A stretch of 9,324 nucleotides of DNA from Nitrospirales bacterium (GTDB lineage: Bacteria > Nitrospirota > Thermodesulfovibrionia > Thermodesulfovibrionales > Dissulfurispiraceae). Below the pieces are notes generated by a model. That model made no database searches. It was not told the origin of the DNA and saw only the letters and a program-made list of their open reading frames with translations. The DNA lies in NCBI GenBank assembly GCA_020846375.1, contig JADLDZ010000032.1:1-9324 (forward strand). The letters run 5' to 3'. The translations under genes were made by a program, and so were the position numbers. This document shows positions 6,456-9,324 of this stretch, one piece after another (the first letter of the stretch is position 1; each line of letters starts with the position of its first letter).

Positions 6456-6692
6456 ATGTGGAATGGACCTGGCTGGGGCCCGATGTATGGATGGTGGATT
6501 ATGCCGCTCTTTGCCCTTGTTTTCCTGGTTATCATTCTTTTCATCATCAGCCGGTTTTTCGGCGGCGCAGGGGGCTTCTGCGGCAGAACACCTTCAGACC
6601 GCTCCCTTGAAAACGAAATAAGGGAAATGAGGAATGATATCCGGGAGATCAGGGAGGAGATAAAGGAGTTAAAGAGACGGGATAGTGCCTGA
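6456..6692 (+). CDS. Small membrane protein with C-terminal coiled coil
   Basis: This 78-residue protein starts at ATG 6456 with AAGGAGG (6444-6450) 5 nt upstream. The short N-terminus is Trp/Gly/Met-rich (MWNGPGWGPMYGWW), followed by one membrane segment at about 13-33 (IMPLFALVFLVIILFII). A Gly-rich hinge with one Cys (GGAGGFCG) leads to a charged helix at about 49-75. Its Ile/Met/Leu residues (55, 58, 62, 65, 69, 72) follow perfect 3-4 heptad spacing, so a two-stranded coiled coil is likely. I recognise the general type (short W/G-rich membrane proteins found beside metal and redox genes) but no named family. It is probably co-transcribed with the regulator before it. Confidence 0.85.
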   Translation: MWNGPGWGPMYGWWIMPLFALVFLVIILFIISRFFGGAGGFCGRTPSDRSLENEIREMRNDIREIREEIKELKRRDSA

Positions 6693-6728
6693 AAGGATAC
6701 AGGGAAAGATTATTCGAGGAGGTACGTT

Positions 6729-6866
6729 ATGGGCGATCGTACGGCGGAGCATGTCCGGCTGAGGCAGGACAGCGTCATTTGCATTCTCGGGAAACTGGCG
6801 CGGGAAGGGAAGATACGGATGAAGGCGACAGGGGCTCGCCAGGTAAGTACGAACCGGTGCGTTTGA
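6729..6866 (+). CDS. 45-residue ORF, possible winged-helix remnant
   Basis: ATG 6729 is preceded at 5 nt by GAGGAGGT (6716-6723), a strong ribosome site. The product begins MGDRTAEHVRLRQDSV and contains ICILGKLAREGKIRMK, which resembles the last helix and wing of small winged-helix domains of the DUF2582 type (similarity recalled, not searched). A whole domain of that type would be about 65-75 residues, so this may be a shortened or decayed copy, or a genuine small protein. It ends at TGA 6864-6866; what follows that codon is not coding-like. It lies 20 nt before the large selenoprotein gene. Confidence 0.55.
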   Translation: MGDRTAEHVRLRQDSVICILGKLAREGKIRMKATGARQVSTNRCV

Positions 6867-6885
6867 AAAAATGGAGGAGAGAAGC

Positions 6886-8319
6886 ATGATGGACAAGGCA
6901 AAAAAAAGTGCGAACTGCTGACCTTCCGATACCGATACCGGGTGGTATCAAAGCAATCCCGCAACGGAAGCGTCCCCTCTGCCGGCTGAGGAGGTCTCAG
7001 CAGCCGGAACGGAGCATTGCATGGTATGCAGCACTCCCCTTCAGTACCTTGAGCAGGCGGGGGAATCGGTCTGCTCTTTCTGCGGGAAGACGGAAACCGG
7101 GCATATACAGTGTCCACGGGGCCATTTCATATGCAATGCCTGCCACAACAAGGATGCGGTAAAGACTATAGAGGACTTTTCATTGACCACCTCTTCCCGC
7201 GATCCCCTGGAGATCGCAGAGGTGATGATGCACCATCCGCAGCTGCCCATGCTCGGCTGCCAGCATGCCTATATCGCGGCCGGCGCCCTGATGGCGGCCA
7301 TTAAGAATACAGGGAGCGACGGCGTCACCGACGAAGGGATCCGCGAGGTTTTCAGGCGGACCGATGCACAGGCGCACGGCGGGTATTGCGGACTCACGGG
7401 CGTCTGCGGAGTGACGCCCGCCATCGGAGCGTGCTTCGCCGTCCTTACCGGCTCGAAATGCGGGAAAGATGAAGAGCAGCGGATCACCATGGAGGCGGCA
7501 ACGCGGGTTTCCGGCGCCATCACCGGACTCACCGGGCCGAGCTGCTGCAAAGCCTATGTGCGCACAGCCCTCGAGACCGCCATGAAGTACCTGCAGGAGA
7601 GCCAGGGGATCACCCTGCAGGGGAGCAGCATCCCCGCCTGTCAGTACCCCATGAAACACCCCCACGGGTGCAGGGAGGGGAGGTGTCCTTACTTCGGCGC
7701 CAGCGGCTCTGTCGAAGTGCCGGCCGCTCCTCCGCCGCAGACCGGAAATCTTCCGCTGAAAGCGGCGCCTGCGGCGAGCACCCCGGGAAAAGGGCTGGAA
7801 TACTGGGTGCAAAGGGCAGAAGAACTGGGAGCCCACAAGGCAAAAACGATACGCACCGACACCATCGCGGTGGAGGAATGGGTGAGATGGAAATGTCTGT
7901 ATGGATGTCCGTTCCACGGGAAAGACGCGTACCACCCTCCCTGTGCGCCCGATGCCGAGAGCACGAAGAAAGTCATAAAGGAGTACAGCGCTGCGCTTCT
8001 CATGAACGGCCCGAAAGGAAAAGCCCTCACTGATGCTGCGGTACGGATCGAAGGAGAAGCGTACCAGGCGGGATACTACAAGGCGTTCGCTTTGACCGCC
8101 CTCTCCTCAGGTCCCGCAGGGGCCACCTGACCTTCTGGGGAGGAGGAGACTCAGGCTGAGTCCCAGACAACGGAGCAGAAGAGAAACAGGATCAGGCCTC
8201 TCATGGAGGCGTGCGGCATAGATGTCTTTAAGACAGCACGAACAAACGGTTTTGTGATAGACTCTAGAAAAGAGACATACGGCACCTGGAATTATTTCGC
8301 CCTGGTTCTTATCGAGTAG
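6886..8319 (+). CDS. DUF5714-DUF2284 fusion protein with two in-frame TGA (selenocysteine) codons
   Basis: Read with TGA 6919-6921 and TGA 8128-8130 as Sec, the frame is continuous for 477 residues to TAG 8317-8319. ATG 6886 follows GGAGGAGA (6873-6880). Sec12 lies in the motif N-C-U. From residue 45 comes a DUF5714-like region: a C-x2-C pair (CMVC, 45-48), CSFCGK, CPRGHFICNACH, then GYCGLTGVCGVTPAIGA. An Ala/Pro linker (about 275-300) leads to a DUF2284-like putative metal-binding domain, with WKCLYGCPFHG, HPPCAPDAES and AYQAGYYKAFAL. Sec415 falls where DUF2284 proteins are Cys-rich, and the rest of the domain (RPLMEACGIDVFKTART, then YFALVLIE) resumes in the same frame. Each TGA has a SECIS-like hairpin. 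Conventional calling would give a truncated 7021-8130 gene. The biochemical function is unknown; redox or metal handling is inference. Confidence 0.85.
6934..6949 (+). promoter_or_regulatory. SECIS-like hairpin for Sec12 (TGA 6919)
   Basis: GATACC (6934-6939) pairs perfectly with GGTATC (6944-6949) around loop GGGT. The loop starts 18 nt after the TGA, close to the E. coli fdhF spacing, and begins with GG as bacterial SECIS loops do. A second GATACC (6928-6933) allows an alternative register. Confidence 0.7.
8135..8166 (+). promoter_or_regulatory. SECIS-like hairpin for Sec415 (TGA 8128)
   Basis: The upper stem GACTCA (8148-8153) with TGAGTC (8157-8162) closes loop GGC. The lower stem CTGG (8135-8138) pairs with CCAG (8163-8166), leaving a 9-nt purine bulge on the 5' side. 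The loop starts 23 nt after the TGA, inside the 16-37 nt range known for bacterial SECIS elements. Confidence 0.7.
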
Positions 8320-8406
8320 AAGGTAAAGAAAAGGCATACTATCCTGCTTCGCGGAAGTGATGCAGGGAGATCGACATTGCTACCTTTTTTACAGGGCCTG
8401 CACAGG

Positions 8407-8423
8407 AAGGGTTGTGAACCCTT
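8407..8423 (+). promoter_or_regulatory. Perfect 7-bp hairpin before the 61-residue ORF
   Basis: AAGGGTT (8407-8413) and AACCCTT (8417-8423) pair around GTG. It lies in the 140-nt gap between the large selenoprotein and the 8460 gene. No T-run follows, so it is not a classic terminator; an operator or a processing site is possible. A smaller CTTC-GCG-GAAG hairpin (8347-8357) precedes it. Confidence 0.4.
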
Positions 8424-8459
8424 GGGCCCACGTTCCGCACCGAAGTAGGGGAGGCGCAC

Positions 8460-8645
8460 ATGAAAGTGAAGTATGTCGGGGAAAGCAAGTCCGTCGAGGC
8501 CGTTGGGGGAAAAGAGGTGAAGCTTGATACGGGAGCGGTTCTCGAATGCATGGAGCGGGAGTTCTTCGCTTCCGCTATCGTACGAGCCACTATGAATTCA
8601 GGAGACCGGGTAAAGGTAAAGAGAGCTGAACTGCAGAAGGTATAG
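8460..8645 (+). CDS. 61-residue protein of unknown function
   Basis: ATG 8460 is preceded by AGGGGAGG (8447-8454) at 5 nt, a strong ribosome site, and the frame ends at TAG 8643. The product starts MKVKYVGESKSVEAVGGKEV, has one Cys (LECMEREFF) and ends in a basic GDRVKVKRAELQKV. Alternating hydrophobic residues suggest a small beta-rich fold in the first and last thirds with a helix between; there are no membrane segments. I do not recognise a family. It sits between two selenoprotein genes in the same direction and is a candidate accessory factor of the cluster by position only. Confidence 0.7.
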   Translation: MKVKYVGESKSVEAVGGKEVKLDTGAVLECMEREFFASAIVRATMNSGDRVKVKRAELQKV

Positions 8646-8654
8646 ACAGAAGAG

Positions 8655-8693
8655 GGCAGCATGTCCCTTCCGACCACGGAAAGGCATGCTGCC
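8655..8693 (+). terminator. Long stable stem-loop after the 61-residue ORF
   Basis: GGCAGCATG (8655-8663) pairs perfectly with CATGCTGCC (8685-8693). Inside, CCTTCCG pairs with CGGAAAGG with one bulged A, around an ACCA loop. It begins 10 nt after the stop. There is no T-run on either strand, so it may be a weak or Rho-assisted terminator, or an mRNA-stabilising 3' end. Confidence 0.45.
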
Positions 8694-8718
8694 TGATCCT
8701 GCCTGATTCTGCCAGGCT
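8689..8718 (+). repeat. Three tandem 10-bp units
   Basis: CTGCCTGATC, CTGCCTGATT and CTGCCAGGCT lie head to tail, sharing CTGCC; the first overlaps the 3' arm of the preceding stem-loop. A short tandem duplication is likely; function is not evident. Confidence 0.6.
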
Positions 8719-8869
8719 CTGAAAACGCTCTCTCTTCCCTGCCTGCGGGTATTCTCCTGCGGGGAAAGGGTGTTATTCGGCCTGCCGGTGCGGAAATCGC
8801 TCTCTCCTTTCTCGTCCAGCCGGCAACCGATTCCCTCCCGAGGCATACCGCAGCGCCTTGCGTTTTCAG
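8719..8869. repeat. Perfect 10-bp inverted repeats bounding a 151-bp noncoding segment
   Basis: CTGAAAACGC (8719-8728) and GCGTTTTCAG (8860-8869) are exact reverse complements. The segment between them holds no convincing gene, only pyrimidine-rich stretches and repeated CCTGCGGG. It could be a decayed miniature element or coincidence; no target duplication is evident. Confidence 0.3.
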
Positions 8870-8870
8870 G

Positions 8871-9113
8871 ATGAGAAACAAACCGAAAGGGGGAGCGGCC
8901 GGGTTCGTCCGTATCCTTTTGTGAAAGATCTGCTCCCCCTTCTCCATGAGGGCAAGGTCTGCCTGTGGCGAAGCTGCAGAGTATTTCGATGTCCTGCGCG
9001 ACAATGCCAGATTGAAGGAAATGCTCGCCTGCACCAAAGGACTCTCCCAGGTACCGGTAATCGTAGAAGGGGAAAAGGTGACCATCGGATATGGCGGCTC
9101 GTGAGCGGTATGA
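8871..9113 (+). CDS. Glutaredoxin-like selenoprotein with C-terminal Sec-Ala-Val end (N-terminus uncertain)
   Basis: The clear part is AEYFDVLRDNARLKEMLACTKG followed by QVPVIVEGEKVTIGYGGS, the thioredoxin-fold cis-Pro region (VPVIV) and last strand of small glutaredoxins. The frame then meets TGA 9102-9104, GCG, GTA and TGA 9111: Sec-Ala-Val-stop. A Sec two residues from the end matches the glutaredoxin-like 'Uxx-star' selenoprotein family, named from memory. A 7-bp SECIS-like hairpin follows. The N-terminus is doubtful: from ATG 8871 the frame crosses another TGA (8922), giving U-K-I-C, at about the right distance for a glutaredoxin Cys-x-x-Cys, and a total near 80 residues. But ATG 8871 has no ribosome site and the usual Y-S/T-x-P before the active site is missing. 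A frameshift or truncation near 8920 is the alternative. Confidence 0.65.
8944..8968 (+). promoter_or_regulatory. Possible SECIS-like hairpin for TGA 8922
   Basis: GGCA (8951-8954) pairs with TGCC (8960-8963) around AGGTC, a loop much like that of E. coli fdhF. CCA (8944-8946) and TGG (8966-8968) add a lower stem across an internal loop. The loop starts 30 nt after TGA 8922. It is less certain than the others because the upstream reading frame is itself doubtful. Confidence 0.45.
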
Positions 9114-9114
9114 C

Positions 9115-9133
9115 TGCCGATGGTGCATCGGCA
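9115..9133 (+). promoter_or_regulatory. SECIS-like hairpin for the C-terminal Sec (TGA 9102)
   Basis: TGCCGAT (9115-9121) pairs perfectly with ATCGGCA (9127-9133) around GGTGC. The loop begins with GG, 17 nt after the TGA. It lies in the 3' untranslated part because the real stop (9111) comes first. Confidence 0.7.
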
Positions 9134-9148
9134 CGATGATGGCCCGCT

Positions 9149-9160
9149 CCCCTTCGGGGG
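9149..9160 (+). other. UUCG tetraloop hairpin between two selenoprotein genes
   Basis: CCCC (9149-9152), TTCG and GGGG (9157-9160) form an exceptionally stable tetraloop hairpin 13 nt before the ribosome site of the next gene. No T-run follows. It may protect or separate the two messages. Confidence 0.45.
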
Positions 9161-9189
9161 GGAATACAGTACAAAGGAGGGGTTACGGT

Positions 9190-9324
9190 ATGGGTCTGGA
9201 AGAACGCATCAAATCTCTTATCGCCATCGGTGCTTCCGTCACGTCAAACTGCCAGGAATGAGTGAAATTTCACGCGGGCAGGGCTCGCGAAGCAGGAGTG
9301 GACGAACAGGAGATCCAGGAAGCG
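9190..9324 (+). CDS. AhpD/carboxymuconolactone-decarboxylase-like selenoprotein, 3'-truncated by window edge
   Basis: ATG 9190 follows AAGGAGG (9174-9180) at 9 nt. The product MGLEERIKSLIAIGASVTSNC, Gln, Glu, then TGA 9259-9261, continues in frame as VKFHAGRAREAGVDEQEIQEA to the window edge. Relatives read IGASVAANCxPCLEYHxxKAREAGxxxEEI, with a redox Cys-x-x-Cys; here the second Cys position is the TGA, giving Cys21-x-x-Sec24. The family acts as AhpD-like peroxidase reductants or decarboxylases; this short type is probably a redox protein. Without read-through it would be a useless 23-residue peptide, while conserved sequence continues straight past the TGA. A SECIS-like hairpin follows at 18 nt. 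AhpD-like selenoproteins are known, so this one anchors the interpretation of its neighbours. Confidence 0.88.
9273..9289 (+). promoter_or_regulatory. SECIS-like hairpin for Sec24 (TGA 9259)
   Basis: CGCGGGC (9273-9279) pairs with GCTCGCG (9283-9289), with one G-U, around loop AGG. The loop starts 18 nt after the TGA, the same distance as for Sec12 of the large protein. Confidence 0.68.

Noticed and set aside
6690..6692. TGA ending the small membrane protein as another Sec codon.
   Set aside because: Sequence after it is the spacer and ribosome site of the next ORF, and the coiled coil ends naturally here.
7021..8130. A complete 369-residue gene from ATG 7021 to TGA 8128.
   Set aside because: Same-frame coding extends upstream to ATG 6886 with a better ribosome site and downstream to TAG 8317 with the rest of the DUF2284 domain; both TGAs have SECIS-like hairpins.
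8339..9085. A 248-residue open frame on the minus strand.
   Set aside because: It is antisense to the 8460 gene and the glutaredoxin-like gene, with low-complexity Ser/Arg/Pro content and no recognisable domain.
8858..9139. A 93-residue + strand frame overlapping the glutaredoxin-like gene.
   Set aside because: It is one frame off the conserved VPVIVEGEKVTIGYGGS reading and has Arg/Cys-rich shadow composition.
1..9324. CRISPR array, tRNA, rRNA or insertion sequence.
   Set aside because: No regularly spaced repeats, cloverleaf, rRNA motifs or transposase were seen; tRNA-Sec and selB are not in the window.

Overview
The window comes from a GC-rich, Gram-negative (outer-membrane lipoprotein), selenocysteine-using bacterium. 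The gene mix would suit an anaerobic lineage such as Desulfobacterota or Nitrospirota; that placement is inference, since no rRNA or marker gene is present. Most genes lie on the + strand; the one clear minus-strand gene is a cold-shock protein.

Layout. Positions 1-1337 hold selA, missing only its first residues, then a dGTPase-like HD hydrolase (1389-2426). An ABC exporter pair follows: ATPase 2488-3222 and an overlapping ABC-2 permease 3212-3967. Next are a Slp-family lipoprotein with a Tyr/Trp/Pro-rich tail (4153-4731) and the flavin prenyltransferase ubiX (4876-5481). A minus-strand csp gene (5588-5788) has a perfect intrinsic terminator inside its 5' leader. From 6031 to the right edge runs an accessory cluster: an ArsR-type regulator, a small membrane/coiled-coil protein, a 45-residue ORF, a large DUF5714-DUF2284 protein, a 61-residue unknown, a glutaredoxin-like protein, and the start of an AhpD/carboxymuconolactone-decarboxylase-like protein.

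Main discovery. Several genes in this cluster are broken by TGA codons that look like selenocysteine, not stop. The large protein is continuous from 6886 to 8319 if TGA 6919 and TGA 8128 are read through; the part after the second TGA is the missing C-terminal half of DUF2284. The glutaredoxin-like gene ends in Sec-Ala-Val-stop (TGA 9102), with a possible further TGA at 8922. The AhpD-like gene has a Cys-x-x-Sec motif (TGA 9259). Each TGA is followed by a short hairpin whose small loop has a G in its first two positions, 17-30 nt downstream, the geometry of bacterial SECIS elements. With selA in the same window, this supports a compact cluster of three selenoproteins with four well-supported Sec codons and one uncertain one, probably redox or metal(loid)-linked and under an ArsR-type repressor. 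The function of the cluster is unknown.

Other signals. Three genes (2488, 4153, 4876) have a -10-like hexamer 6-8 nt before the ATG and no usable Shine-Dalgarno, suggesting leaderless transcripts. The csp leader has competing terminator and antiterminator pairings.
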